Shown: positions 1-8,507, counted from the stretch's first letter. The stretch: DNA of 35,184 bases from Bdellovibrionaceae bacterium UBA2316 (GCA_002345205.1 DDVI01000028.1:1-35184); one strand, 5' to 3'. Numbers and translations: made by a program. The notes: generated by a model not told the origin, from the sequence alone.

Positions 1-109
1 TCAAGATGAAATGGTTATAGAGCTTCGATCTTATTTAAAAAAGAATCAGAAAAATCCAGAGAAAATAAAGAATTTTTTCCAAGCGGAAAAAGTCAAGTAC
101 GCAGCTTAA
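1..109 (+). CDS. C-terminal end of an unidentified protein (5' end outside window)
   Basis: An open frame runs from the left edge (first full codon at base 2) to a TAA at 107-109. It encodes about 35 residues rich in Lys, Asn and Gln, ending in KVKYAA. The tail has no recognisable domain, so the function is unknown. A gap of 42 to 90 bases separates it from the next gene on the same strand, depending on that gene's start. It is called coding because the frame is open to the edge, but the piece is too short for certainty. Confidence 0.45.
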   Translation, partial: QDEMVIELRSYLKKNQKNPEKIKNFFQAEKVKYAA

Positions 110-151
110 ACAGTCAATCTATGCTGCAGTCTTGGTAATAAGTGCTCGATA

Positions 152-1384
152 TTGTTAATTTCTTTGCCTATAAAAAGAATAAAAGCGATATCGAGTTCTA
201 TGAACATACTCATCTTTTTCCTTCTAAATATCAGTTTATTGTTTAACATCTCAATGGCTCAAACAATTACAGTAACGGGCGCAGAAAAAAAGAAGGTTGT
301 TAAACCTAAATCCCTATCGAAGCCGCCTGCTAAATCAACAGCGGCGTCAACGAGCAATAAAAATTTCTGGAATCAAGAAACACCATCTCCTGTATTCATC
401 GTTCAGAATATCGCGACAGAGAAATTGCGAGTGTATAAACGCTGCACGGAAGCCGTGTTATGTGCGCATGAATTGATTTTTGAAGCTGACATGATCGTTG
501 GCCAAAGCACGCGTAATCAGAAAGATCCAAAAGTGTTTGCGACACATTTGGGTCATTTCAAAATTGCTAAGTGGACTAAATTCTTTGAAGATAAAAATGG
601 CAAATACCCCGCTTGGTTTAAAAAGGGTTACCCGGTGGTTCCTAAAGATTCGAATATGGACGTATGGTGGAACAGTTTATATGCAGGAGCTTACGGGTGG
701 TTTACGGCGCAATTAAGCCCGGATGCTAACGAGCAAGTTATCCATGGAACCTACGGTTGGGCTTCCGACAAAGACAATTTTTTAAAACATTTTAGAAATC
801 CATTTGTTAGTTTCATAGATGACCCAATGGCTGAAGGTGCAACTCGAGTTGAAAACCAAGCGATTGCCTACATTCGCCATATCGCTGATCTAGGTACCGA
901 TGTTTTGCGCGTGTACGCCCTTGAAGGTTTTGCCGATAAGAATCTGACTCGATATCAAGCCCATTTAAATCAAAAGACATTTTGGGATTGGGTTCTGACA
1001 AATAGAGATGCGCAGAAAGACAGTGTCTCTATTGATCGCAAAGTTCAGTTAAAAAAGAATTTTATATATTCTGATGTACTGGAAGAGGGGCGTTTTGAAA
1101 TCGATCGTTATCCAACGGGTATGCCATACTCAGTGACATTGTTTGGCTTAGGTGCGGGCTCTGGGCAAACTGGCAACACCTATCAGATTAAACGTAAGCA
1201 ATTTAAAGGGGTATTCTTGATTGATGAAGGGCGTTTTGTGAATTACGAGCATCCTCAGGCGCCAGAACTAATGGTAGGCGGTTATCCTTTGCATATTCTT
1301 CCCGCCTACGCACTGACTCAGAATTCGTCTTATGTTTTAGTGCCGGTTGAAACACCGGACACTCTCGACGGTCAGGGCAATTAA
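152..1384 (+). CDS. Exported YkuD-family (L,D-transpeptidase-like) protein lacking the catalytic Cys
   Basis: 410 aa from TTG 152; an ATG at 200 is an alternative start. The longer form gives the signal peptide a basic n-region (KRIK) before a hydrophobic stretch and a likely cleavage near SMA-Q. A Lys/Pro/Ser-rich linker follows, then a YkuD-like domain (about residues 80-260). L,D-transpeptidases cross-link or remodel peptidoglycan in the periplasm, using a conserved HG plus a downstream S-H-G-C-x-R motif. Here IHGT is present (His198), but the second motif reads A-E-G-A-T-R-V-E-N, so Ser and the nucleophilic Cys are both Ala (Ala230). The surrounding RVEN and GTDVLRVYAL residues still fit the family. 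It is probably a non-catalytic homologue, perhaps peptidoglycan-binding. About 140 C-terminal residues are unassigned. No clear Shine-Dalgarno precedes either start. Confidence 0.7.
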   Translation: MLISLPIKRIKAISSSMNILIFFLLNISLLFNISMAQTITVTGAEKKKVVKPKSLSKPPAKSTAASTSNKNFWNQETPSPVFIVQNIATEKLRVYKRCTEAVLCAHELIFEADMIVGQSTRNQKDPKVFATHLGHFKIAKWTKFFEDKNGKYPAWFKKGYPVVPKDSNMDVWWNSLYAGAYGWFTAQLSPDANEQVIHGTYGWASDKDNFLKHFRNPFVSFIDDPMAEGATRVENQAIAYIRHIADLGTDVLRVYALEGFADKNLTRYQAHLNQKTFWDWVLTNRDAQKDSVSIDRKVQLKKNFIYSDVLEEGRFEIDRYPTGMPYSVTLFGLGAGSGQTGNTYQIKRKQFKGVFLIDEGRFVNYEHPQAPELMVGGYPLHILPAYALTQNSSYVLVPVETPDTLDGQGN

Positions 1385-1385
1385 A

Positions 1386-1835
1386 TTAAAGATGTTTGAT
1401 TAGATCGTCCTCGGATTTATGTTGTTCAAGGGCGATCTTTTTGATTTCTTCTGCGGAATACGTGCGCCCTTTACCGATACCTGGGCAAAATGAAACAACA
1501 TCTTTTTTCCAAGCTTTTGCATTTAAAACTTCGGGCCAGAAAGGCCAAGTACGGCATTGCACGGGGCGGGCTTCATAGACGGAACACTGTTTGTTTTTTA
1601 AAAACATGCAATCCAGATTCTTAGGATCCTCTTTTAAATGCCAAACGCCACTGCGAGAGTCACAATATTTGGTGGTAAAACTGCGAGTCGAAATTTTTAG
1701 ATACTTAGCAAAACGGCGTCGGTCCTCTAGAGTCAAAAAAACAAAGCCATATTCACCATGAGACGTGCAGCACTTGCCCGATCCCTGACATTGGAATTTA
1801 AGACCATTTTCAATTAATTTAGCATCAATTTTCAT
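1386..1835 (-). CDS. YkgJ-type cysteine-cluster (putative metal-binding) protein
   Basis: 149 aa. The family signature is visible near the N-terminus as FQCQGSGKCC, followed by further cysteines at KYCDSR, LDCMFL, KQCSVYEARPVQCRTWPFWP and SFCPG. This spacing matches the YkgJ/zinc-or-iron-chelating CxxxCC domain. The biochemical role of this family is not established; bound metal or an Fe-S-like cluster is assumed. It is the downstream gene of a pair: its start overlaps the stop of the upstream thioesterase by 11 bases, implying translational coupling. It ends one base past the stop of the convergent YkuD-like gene, with no terminator between. Confidence 0.8.
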   Translation of the reverse strand: MKIDAKLIENGLKFQCQGSGKCCTSHGEYGFVFLTLEDRRRFAKYLKISTRSFTTKYCDSRSGVWHLKEDPKNLDCMFLKNKQCSVYEARPVQCRTWPFWPEVLNAKAWKKDVVSFCPGIGKGRTYSAEEIKKIALEQHKSEDDLIKHL

Positions 1836-2265
1836 GAGAGCCTTCTTTTAAATAAGTTTCAAATAGTGGACGTACGTTACTTGGAACCGATGATTTTTTA
1901 AAGGAAACCTTGTCCACAAAAACGTGTACGATCTGAGCTTTAAAATAGCTAGTTTTCGTTTGTGGATGGAACGCGTGGTAATGGGTCGTGAAGCTGGATT
2001 GGGACATCTGGCTTAGGGTCAATTCGATGTGAAAAGCCTCACCAGCACGCATAGGGCTAAGATAGTCCACATTGCAGTTCTTGATAGGGATAATCCATTC
2101 CGAATTGTTAAACCAAAATCCCCAGTCCTTTATAAGGGTATTTAGCCAGGTTTCATAGGTTCTGTGGCACAAATTAGGCACATTCCCAAAGTAAAAGATA
2201 CCTGCTGGGTCACAGTCATTAAAATGAAAGTGCGACTCGTAATTAAAAACTTGATTTTGTGGCAT
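1825..2265 (-). CDS. Hotdog-fold acyl-CoA thioesterase (YbgC/4-hydroxybenzoyl-CoA thioesterase-like)
   Basis: 146 aa, typical length for a single hotdog domain. The N-terminal sequence FNDCDPAGIFYFGN carries the YbgC/4HBT signature, with the catalytic Asp in D-x-x-G-I-x-Y. These enzymes hydrolyse acyl-CoA or acyl-ACP thioesters in the cytoplasm, and the exact substrate cannot be read from sequence. It is first in a two-gene minus-strand unit, overlapping the YkgJ-type gene by 11 bases. There is no Shine-Dalgarno before the ATG. A TGGTATTTT sequence (extended -10-like) sits six bases upstream of the start, so the message may have almost no leader. It is divergent from the polyprenyl synthase gene across 53 bases. 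Confidence 0.8.
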   Translation of the reverse strand: MPQNQVFNYESHFHFNDCDPAGIFYFGNVPNLCHRTYETWLNTLIKDWGFWFNNSEWIIPIKNCNVDYLSPMRAGEAFHIELTLSQMSQSSFTTHYHAFHPQTKTSYFKAQIVHVFVDKVSFKKSSVPSNVRPLFETYLKEGSHEN

Positions 2266-2318
2266 AATAGTAAAATACCATATATCCGTAATTTCTCATA
2301 TATTTTTTAGGAGCTGCC

Positions 2319-3269
2319 TTGATTTTCGCCTCTCAAGACTTAAAGATTTATAGTGCCCAGGATTTCCCGGCGTACTTGCCAAAACTGAACTCGTTGTATG
2401 ATGATTTATTTTCTGGCGGAAAAGGTTTTCGTTCACAACTGGTTAAATGGACATCTCAAAGTTTATCCATTCCTATCGAGACGCAAAAATTATTGGCTCA
2501 AACAATTGAATTCATTCACAACGCCTCGTTGTTGCATGACGATTTAGTTGATCGTTCACACTTGCGCCGTGGAAAACCAGCGGCGTGGACAAAGTATACA
2601 CCAGAATACGCAGTTTTGGCCGGTGACTATTTACTAGCGCGCGTTATGGTGAATCTATCGCGCTTTGGAAATATTGATTTAGTTCAATACACAGCCGAAA
2701 TGATTTCTGATCTTTTAGAAGGTGAGTGGTTACAAGATTCCGTAGTGGGTGATTTTTATATTCAGTTAGAACAACTTGATCGTATCCATGAATTAAAAAC
2801 ATCGTCGCTATTCAAGTGGTGTTTGAAGGCTCCACTCGTGGCCAGTCGTTATCCAAATAAAACAGTAGTTGGTCTTTTGGAAGAAATGGGATCTATCTTG
2901 GGGCAATTGTTTCAGCGTAGTGACGATTTGCTAGATTATGACGTTCGAAACGCTGAAAATAAAGCGATCTTAGGCGATTTAAAATCTAAATATTTAAACT
3001 CGTTTGGAACATTTGTTTGTCGTGGCCGCGCCCGCGATGAGATTTCTAAAATCGTACAAAGCCAAAGCTTAGTTGAGTTTAAGTTAAATCTAGGCGGTGA
3101 GGCCGTATTCGATGCTCTTTTAAAAGAATTCGATGATATCAATTCTCAGAAGATTCAGTTGTACTTCCATTTGTTAGAAAAATTGAAAGAACAATTGCAG
3201 CCATCTGAACAAGGCTTAATTACATTCTTAAAACCACTTCCAGATTTGTTATATTGGCGCAGGAAATAA
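2319..3269 (+). CDS. Polyprenyl diphosphate synthase (trans-isoprenyl chain elongation)
   Basis: 316 aa. It condenses isopentenyl diphosphate onto an allylic diphosphate. The first Asp-rich motif is in LLHDDLVDRSHLRRGKPAAW (DDxxD, with the RRG that follows in the family). The second is FQRSDDLLDYD, and the family KTSSLF motif is also present. The N-terminal motif that normally reads GGKRxRP is GGKGFRS here, a departure in the diphosphate-binding region. TTG is the start, chosen because AGGAG lies five bases upstream. Product chain length is not certain. It directly precedes a UbiA/MenA-like prenyltransferase, so it probably supplies that enzyme's prenyl donor for quinone side chains. First gene of a likely operon running to 7263. 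Confidence 0.85.
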   Translation: MIFASQDLKIYSAQDFPAYLPKLNSLYDDLFSGGKGFRSQLVKWTSQSLSIPIETQKLLAQTIEFIHNASLLHDDLVDRSHLRRGKPAAWTKYTPEYAVLAGDYLLARVMVNLSRFGNIDLVQYTAEMISDLLEGEWLQDSVVGDFYIQLEQLDRIHELKTSSLFKWCLKAPLVASRYPNKTVVGLLEEMGSILGQLFQRSDDLLDYDVRNAENKAILGDLKSKYLNSFGTFVCRGRARDEISKIVQSQSLVEFKLNLGGEAVFDALLKEFDDINSQKIQLYFHLLEKLKEQLQPSEQGLITFLKPLPDLLYWRRK

Positions 3270-3271
3270 TT

Positions 3272-4384
3272 TTGGACAAAGCTGGCACTGGAAAAACTGA
3301 TAAATTTGTTACCGTTAAGAAAGATTCGCCTGAATTTCAAAAGTATTTAGAAAATCGTGCGACTAACTTTCGTGCGGTTCCCGTAGAGTCTCAAAATATT
3401 AACACGGAACTCGAGATAGTTACTTTCGAGTTAAAGGAAATGTCTGAATTTGCGGCTATTACTTGGAAGCAAAAGATCGTTCCTCTTTTAAAACTAAATA
3501 AATTTTTATATTTTTTCTTTCCAGTTTTTTATGTTGTAACGACGTCTTGGTTACACGCGTATGAAGTTGATGCTTTGACTTTGTTGTTGTCCTGGTTGTC
3601 TGTTACTTTTTTATTTTTAGCGGTGAATTTGCGCGCGGATTATATCGACCACATGATCGGCCTTGATCGCATTCTAAAAAAGACGGCAACCAAGCCGGTG
3701 AGCCTGGGGTGGGTGAGTGCGTATAAAGTTAAGCAGTTTTCCTACGTATTCTTTGTGGCTTCGGTTGCGCTGGGAATTCCAATTGTTATTGCCTTCCCTA
3801 TCACACTGCTCGCAATGGCTTGTGCGACGGTTATTATTTTCTGGGCCGTATTGAGGCAACGTCAATCTTTTCGGTCACACTTGTTTGGCGATTTAGGTTG
3901 GTCGCTTTTGTTGGGGCCAATTTTGAGCGTTGGTTTTGAATTATCAATTCGTGGTGCTTCGACTTTGCAAACTTTGATGTTTGGATTTGTTTGGGGAGTT
4001 GTCGTGTTTTACCGAATTCAATTGCAAAACTTTGAAGTAATCATGGAAGCGTCCGTCGCGAAGATTAAAAATGGAATTACTTGGCTTGGCTTTGACAAGG
4101 GCAAAGAGCTCATCATTGGCTTATGGGGCGCAAGTGTCGCTTTATTTGCAGTATTCCATTTGATTTACTCGCATTGGCTATATTGGATTTCTACTGTCGT
4201 TCTGTGCGCGATCTTTACTTATAGGTCACGTACGACCTATCAAAACTTGAAATCGCCGCTGGGTTCAGAAATGGGTTTGTTTATTAAAGATTTCCACCAG
4301 TTGTATGTATTGCTAACTGTGTTGTGGGCGGTAAGTTTAAGCTTCCTTTTTGTGGTTCAAATATTTGCAAAAGTACTAGGTTAA
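3272..4384 (+). CDS. UbiA/MenA-like membrane prenyltransferase with N-terminal extension
   Basis: The start is set at TTG 3272, two bases after the upstream stop, because AGGAA lies six bases before it; a longer frame opens at 3254. The protein is 370 aa. About 70 polar N-terminal residues precede eight or so membrane segments. The first Asp-rich motif is NLRADYIDHMIGLD, resembling the MenA form N-x-x-N-D-Y-F-D-x-x-x-G-x-D. The second acidic motif appears as E-x3-E (EVIME), where UbiA enzymes usually have D-x3-D. The family attaches a polyprenyl chain to an aromatic acceptor in the membrane, as in menaquinone or ubiquinone synthesis. The neighbouring prenyl synthase supports that role, but the altered second motif leaves activity and acceptor open. 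Confidence 0.65.
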   Translation: MDKAGTGKTDKFVTVKKDSPEFQKYLENRATNFRAVPVESQNINTELEIVTFELKEMSEFAAITWKQKIVPLLKLNKFLYFFFPVFYVVTTSWLHAYEVDALTLLLSWLSVTFLFLAVNLRADYIDHMIGLDRILKKTATKPVSLGWVSAYKVKQFSYVFFVASVALGIPIVIAFPITLLAMACATVIIFWAVLRQRQSFRSHLFGDLGWSLLLGPILSVGFELSIRGASTLQTLMFGFVWGVVVFYRIQLQNFEVIMEASVAKIKNGITWLGFDKGKELIIGLWGASVALFAVFHLIYSHWLYWISTVVLCAIFTYRSRTTYQNLKSPLGSEMGLFIKDFHQLYVLLTVLWAVSLSFLFVVQIFAKVLG

Positions 4385-4394
4385 TTGGGGTTTC

Positions 4395-5186
4395 ATGAAT
4401 CAAAAGACGGTTTATTTCCTTCATGACCAGGGCGAGGCTCATTCGCAGATCACTGAATTCCTAAAACCGTTTTATACTTTGATTGATGAAGATCTATCTT
4501 TTTCATTTGAAGGTCTAAAAACAAAAGAGCTGTATGCACAAATAGACATGCGTTTAGAAACAACTCCCTTCGACTTCTTGCTTATTCAGCACGATCGTCA
4601 GCTAGAGCTTTTTGATTCTGAAAAACGCAGAATCCGGATCGATTTTGATAGTGATAAACTCAACTATGCTCGTAAAGTTATAGCAAAGGATCCCTTCTTG
4701 CGTGCAATCGGGCAGAGTCGTAAACGGGTTTTAGATGTATCTGCTGGCTTAGCGATTGATTCTGTTTTTCTTTCTCAACACGGACATGACGTAACGGCCG
4801 TAGAGCGAAATCCGTTGCTATTTAGTTTGCTTAATCACGCGAAACAAACTTCAGAGAACTTAAAAAAGAGAAATATCGAATTTAAATTTGGCGACTCGTC
4901 AGAATTCGTTAAATCTTTGGCTTCGAAAGGCAAGTTTGATTGCATTTATTTTGATCCGATGTTCCCAGATAAGGCCAAGTCGGCTCTGCCAAAGCAAGAG
5001 ATGGTTTTGTTTCGACAGCTTGTGGGAAATGATTTGGATTCTGAAGCAGTCCTTGAAACCTTGTTAAAGTTCGGAAGTCGTGTGGTGGTCAAACGGCCAG
5101 CGTATGCCGGTCCAATTGGGTTTAAACCGACAAATGCATTTGAATCTAAATTAATTCGATTCGATATTTATGATAACGGTCTATAA
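4395..5186 (+). CDS. rsmJ: RsmJ-like 16S rRNA (guanine-N2)-methyltransferase
   Basis: 263 aa. The Rossmann-fold methyltransferase region contains LDVSAGLAIDSVFLSQHG (SAM-binding loop), VTAVERNP, and the hallmark DPMFPDKAKSALPKQEM, which corresponds to the RsmJ/YhiQ block DPMxPxRxKSALxKKEM. A later VVVKRP also fits. RsmJ methylates G1516 of 16S rRNA in enterobacteria (established for E. coli). The first 85 or so residues are less conserved. The start ATG has a GGGG sequence a few bases upstream and lies ten bases after the prenyltransferase stop, consistent with one operon. Confidence 0.88.
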   Translation: MNQKTVYFLHDQGEAHSQITEFLKPFYTLIDEDLSFSFEGLKTKELYAQIDMRLETTPFDFLLIQHDRQLELFDSEKRRIRIDFDSDKLNYARKVIAKDPFLRAIGQSRKRVLDVSAGLAIDSVFLSQHGHDVTAVERNPLLFSLLNHAKQTSENLKKRNIEFKFGDSSEFVKSLASKGKFDCIYFDPMFPDKAKSALPKQEMVLFRQLVGNDLDSEAVLETLLKFGSRVVVKRPAYAGPIGFKPTNAFESKLIRFDIYDNGL

Positions 5187-5198
5187 GGAGTTCCCATT

Positions 5199-6350
5199 AT
5201 GCATATTTTTATCATTAATGTTTTTTTGATTTTATGGGCTCTTCATCAATTTAATGTTTTGCGCTCAGCGAGTCTGATGAGAACCTCCCGTTTAGAAAAA
5301 CCTGGTGTAGAACTCATGGACTATTTTGTTCCGTCTATCTTTTTAGGTTTTCTGGCAACAAGCTGGCGCGCGGAATTCATCAAACAATCCCAGCTTTGGC
5401 GTTCACAGGTTTGGGATTTTAGACGGTTCCTGTTTAGTAGCTCACAAACACTATTGAGTTTCTTTTGGCTAATGTTGTGTTTGGCTTTGTTTTTAGAAGT
5501 GAATGGCCTGTTGGTTGTGGGTTTGGGTTTAGTTCTATTCATGGCTGGCCACGTTCCTCGATTAAAAGACAGTCCTATCGTTACTTGGTTAGGTGCCTTT
5601 ATCTATTTTGGATTGACGCTGTTTTTTTTAGGATTAGCGTTTCAAAACTCGGGTCTAATGATGCAGTATCTGCTGGATTCTGAAATTGTATTTTTCTTTA
5701 CTATCGATTCCGTCGTTAACTGGGTCGGCGTATTTTTAATCAGTACGCTTATTAGTTTCTTTGTTCCCGTTCAGGGATGGTCATTTGTAATTTCGTATTT
5801 ACTGTATTTGAACTCACAGGCCTCATTCTTGATTTTTGTATTTATGGTGATCGGCGAATTATTGGGAACGGCTCTAAGTTTAATGATGTACACTCGATCT
5901 TGGGATGTTTTTTATCAAAAGAAAACGCGCGGTCTATTTATTTCTGTGATAGGGTATTTGATTGCGTTTGCAGCGGGCGCGTTGGCGTGGCGGTACTTTT
6001 TCAGTCTGGGAGCCTCTTATAATCAATTAATTCTGCTTAAGTGGATATACTTAGGAACTCTGTTTCTGTTATTGGCCGGACTTTATGTAACAATTATGAC
6101 TTGGGGGCATTTTGCGGCCGCAAAACAAGATAAAGAGGTCGTGGTTTCTGACGCAGGATTGATACGGGAACTTAAGACGGCAAGTGATGCCGTAACTGTG
6201 TTTATTGTGTCTCAATTAAAACAGCGTCGCGAAAAATTATTGGGATACAAAGGTGATCTTGATGGGGATCCAGAGAGCCGCAAGAAAATACCTCTGTTTG
6301 TCCTGAATCAATTCGAGGCCGAAATTAAAATTATCGACAGTCTAAAATAG
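5199..6350 (+). CDS. Polytopic inner-membrane protein, unknown function
   Basis: 383 aa with about nine to ten hydrophobic segments between residues 1 and 310, then a soluble charged tail of about 70 residues with a helical look. An AAGGAG Shine-Dalgarno lies upstream of the ATG, 12 bases after rsmJ. I do not recognise the family with confidence. The layout (two membrane halves, a small-residue GELLGTALS stretch near the middle, a cytoplasmic helical tail) loosely recalls Na/phosphate-cotransporter-like proteins, but no signature residue settles it. It lies between rsmJ and a phosphatase-like gene and is probably cotranscribed with both. Confidence 0.7.
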   Translation: MHIFIINVFLILWALHQFNVLRSASLMRTSRLEKPGVELMDYFVPSIFLGFLATSWRAEFIKQSQLWRSQVWDFRRFLFSSSQTLLSFFWLMLCLALFLEVNGLLVVGLGLVLFMAGHVPRLKDSPIVTWLGAFIYFGLTLFFLGLAFQNSGLMMQYLLDSEIVFFFTIDSVVNWVGVFLISTLISFFVPVQGWSFVISYLLYLNSQASFLIFVFMVIGELLGTALSLMMYTRSWDVFYQKKTRGLFISVIGYLIAFAAGALAWRYFFSLGASYNQLILLKWIYLGTLFLLLAGLYVTIMTWGHFAAAKQDKEVVVSDAGLIRELKTASDAVTVFIVSQLKQRREKLLGYKGDLDGDPESRKKIPLFVLNQFEAEIKIIDSLK

Positions 6351-6369
6351 TAGGTTATGATTAAACTCT

Positions 6370-7263
6370 ATGAGTTCGGACGTCCAGGATCTAGTAGAGA
6401 AAATCAAAGAATTAGAGAGTCAGTTATTAGCCAAAGATAACGAGCTTTTTGGATATCAGAAAACGATAAGTCTATTAAATTCCGAAATCGAAAAACTGAT
6501 TGCTAAGGTATCTGATCAGTTAAAATTAGCGCAGGACATTCAAAAGTTTCTGCAACCGACGAGCATACCGATTATTCAAGGAATTGATTTTAGCACTAAG
6601 TTTTTATCGGGAAATCGTTTTGGTGGGAACTATTACGATATTTTTGAACATCAGGATAAATTAAAGATTTCAATTCTTCTGTCTAGTGCCTCTGGCTACA
6701 GTGTATCTTCACAGGTTCTATCGATTTTAATTAAGATGTCTACGATCCGTGAAATTCGTAAAGGCACTCCAAATGAAAAAATCTTAGAGATGATTTTTTC
6801 AGAACTGGCCCCTATGCTAGGTGAAAAAGACAGTGCGAGCTTATTTTTAGGTACTATCGACAAGCGTAACTATCAGTTCAATTACTCTCGGTCGGGCAGT
6901 TTTTATGCTTATCATCAAATCCACGGTCGAGACTCTTTGACCGACCTAATAGAAACCCAGCCGATCCTGACTAACAAATTTAATTCTGCGTTCCAATCCC
7001 GACAAACGACACTCAACCAGTTTGATCGTCTGGTCATTATGACTCAGGGAATAGTAGAAAATAAATCTAAAACGGGCGTTTCATGGCCCGAAACGTCGTT
7101 AAAAGAATCTATTCGCAAGGCGCCCAAAAAAGGGGTTCATGAATTACGTAATGAAATCCTTTTTCAAAACGAAAAATATTTGGACGGAAGTGAACTGGAT
7201 TATGACGTTACTGTTCTAGTCGCAGAGGTCAAGGATCCTGTTATTAAACTTGCGACTCCGTAA
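6370..7263 (+). CDS. Degenerate PP2C/SpoIIE(RsbU)-type phosphatase-like protein
   Basis: 297 aa. An N-terminal coiled coil (about residues 5-50) runs into LAQDIQKFLQP, which matches the helix before RsbU/SpoIIE catalytic domains. The PP2C-like fold continues to residue 290. Metal-ligand motifs are altered: the usual GGDYYD is GGNYYD (Asn87, Asp90 kept); D-x-S-G-H-G is S-A-S-G-Y-S (Ser106 replacing Asp); T-D-G is T-Q-G (Gln226); the final D-D is Y-D (Tyr278, Asp279). With three of the expected acidic ligands changed it is unlikely to dephosphorylate anything and may act as a scaffold or partner-switch decoy. It lies 19 bases after the membrane protein and is probably in the same operon. Confidence 0.75.
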   Translation: MSSDVQDLVEKIKELESQLLAKDNELFGYQKTISLLNSEIEKLIAKVSDQLKLAQDIQKFLQPTSIPIIQGIDFSTKFLSGNRFGGNYYDIFEHQDKLKISILLSSASGYSVSSQVLSILIKMSTIREIRKGTPNEKILEMIFSELAPMLGEKDSASLFLGTIDKRNYQFNYSRSGSFYAYHQIHGRDSLTDLIETQPILTNKFNSAFQSRQTTLNQFDRLVIMTQGIVENKSKTGVSWPETSLKESIRKAPKKGVHELRNEILFQNEKYLDGSELDYDVTVLVAEVKDPVIKLATP

Positions 7264-7311
7264 GGACTTTGTTACTTTAAAAAATAAATTTATTTCATTC
7301 GGAAGGTAATT

Positions 7312-8457
7312 ATGGCATCGGAAGTTCAAGTTTTTGAAGGCGCATTAGATAAGGGCTTAGAAGGAATCGTAGCATGTTCTACATCAGTTTCCTCTATTGT
7401 CGGTAACACTCTTAATTTTCGTGGTTATACGATTGAAGATTTAGCTCAGAATTCAACATTTGAAGAAGTAGTATATTTACTCTGGAATAACAAATTGCCG
7501 AATGCTAACGAACTAGAAACGTTCAAAGCCGCTCTTCATAAAGAAACTGTATTAAGTGCTGATTTCGTTAAAATTTTAAAAACAATTCCTACAAAAAATG
7601 TTCACCCGATGGCGTGGTTAAGAACGGCGGTATCTTTAACAGCGCATTTAGATGCGGATGCCAATGATATGTCGGTTGAAGCCAACAAGCGTAAAGCGAT
7701 GAGCTTAACAGGCAAAATGGGAACAATTGTATGCGCTTTCGATGCTATCCGTAATGGTCGCGATCCAATTGCTCCGGTTGCTGGCAAAAGTATCGCTTGG
7801 AACTTCATGTACATGCTGGGTGGTGGTAAAGAGCCAGATGCTGAATCAGTAAAAGTATTTGATACGTGCTTGATCTTGCACGCTGACCACGAATTAAACT
7901 GTTCAGCGTTTGCGACTCGCGTAACCGCGTCGTCATTATCTGATCTTCATTCGGCGATCGTGTCTGCGATCGGAGCTCTAAAGGGACCTCTTCACGGTGG
8001 GGCAAATGAGCAAGTGATGGTCATGTTGAAAAAAATCGGTACGATCGAAAAAGCGCAGCAATTCGTAAAAGATGCTCTAGATGCTAAAGAAAAAGTTATG
8101 GGTATCGGTCACCGAGTTTACAAAAATGGTGACCCACGCGCAGCGATCTTAAGAAAAATTTCTGAAAAATTGACTCAAAAAATTGGTGAACCACAATGGT
8201 ATCAAATGTCGACATTGATCGACGATACTATGAACAAAGAAAAGGGTTTAATGCCGAACGTAGATTTCTATTCGGCGACCGTTTACTACTCAATGAAAAT
8301 TCCTACAGACATCTACACGCCTATTTTTGCGGTATCTCGAATCGCAGGTTGGTGTGCTCACGCGTTTGAGCAGTACGCAAATAATCGTATCTACCGTCCA
8401 CGCAGTAAATGGCAAGGCAAAGAAGGCCTTACTTGGACTCCAGTACAAAGCAGATAA
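7312..8457 (+). CDS. gltA: Citrate synthase
   Basis: 381 aa, the size of the short bacterial citrate synthases such as Bacillus CitZ. It catalyses acetyl-CoA plus oxaloacetate to citrate, entry to the TCA cycle. Visible signatures are LRTAVSLTA, HADHELNCSAFATR (catalytic His region), GALKGPLHGGANEQVM, GIGHRVYKNGDPRA (oxaloacetate/CoA His), the catalytic-Asp region NVDFYSATVYY, and RPRSKW near the C-terminus. The ATG has GGAAGG upstream. The 48-base gap from the phosphatase-like gene holds an A/T-rich stretch, so the gene may have its own promoter, though I see no convincing -10/-35 pair. A strong A/T dyad follows the stop. Confidence 0.95.
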   Translation: MASEVQVFEGALDKGLEGIVACSTSVSSIVGNTLNFRGYTIEDLAQNSTFEEVVYLLWNNKLPNANELETFKAALHKETVLSADFVKILKTIPTKNVHPMAWLRTAVSLTAHLDADANDMSVEANKRKAMSLTGKMGTIVCAFDAIRNGRDPIAPVAGKSIAWNFMYMLGGGKEPDAESVKVFDTCLILHADHELNCSAFATRVTASSLSDLHSAIVSAIGALKGPLHGGANEQVMVMLKKIGTIEKAQQFVKDALDAKEKVMGIGHRVYKNGDPRAAILRKISEKLTQKIGEPQWYQMSTLIDDTMNKEKGLMPNVDFYSATVYYSMKIPTDIYTPIFAVSRIAGWCAHAFEQYANNRIYRPRSKWQGKEGLTWTPVQSR

Positions 8458-8478
8458 TTAAGTTAGAATTACAATTCA

Positions 8479-8507
8479 GATATCAAGATATCCAATATCT
8501 TGATATC
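8479..8507. repeat. Perfect 13-bp inverted repeat with 3-base loop between gltA and the HIT gene
   Basis: GATATCAAGATAT at 8479-8491 and its exact complement at 8495-8507 flank CCA. A further pair, CAGATAT (8478-8484) and ATATCTG (8511-8517), allows an alternative outer stem. It is almost pure A/T with no following T run, so it does not look like a normal intrinsic terminator. It lies 26 bases before the HIT start and could be an operator or an mRNA hairpin acting on HIT expression. Confidence 0.6.

Noticed and set aside
7280..7293. AAATAAATTTATTT palindrome before gltA
   Set aside because: Short self-complementary A/T sequence expected by chance in an A+T-rich leader; no supporting features.
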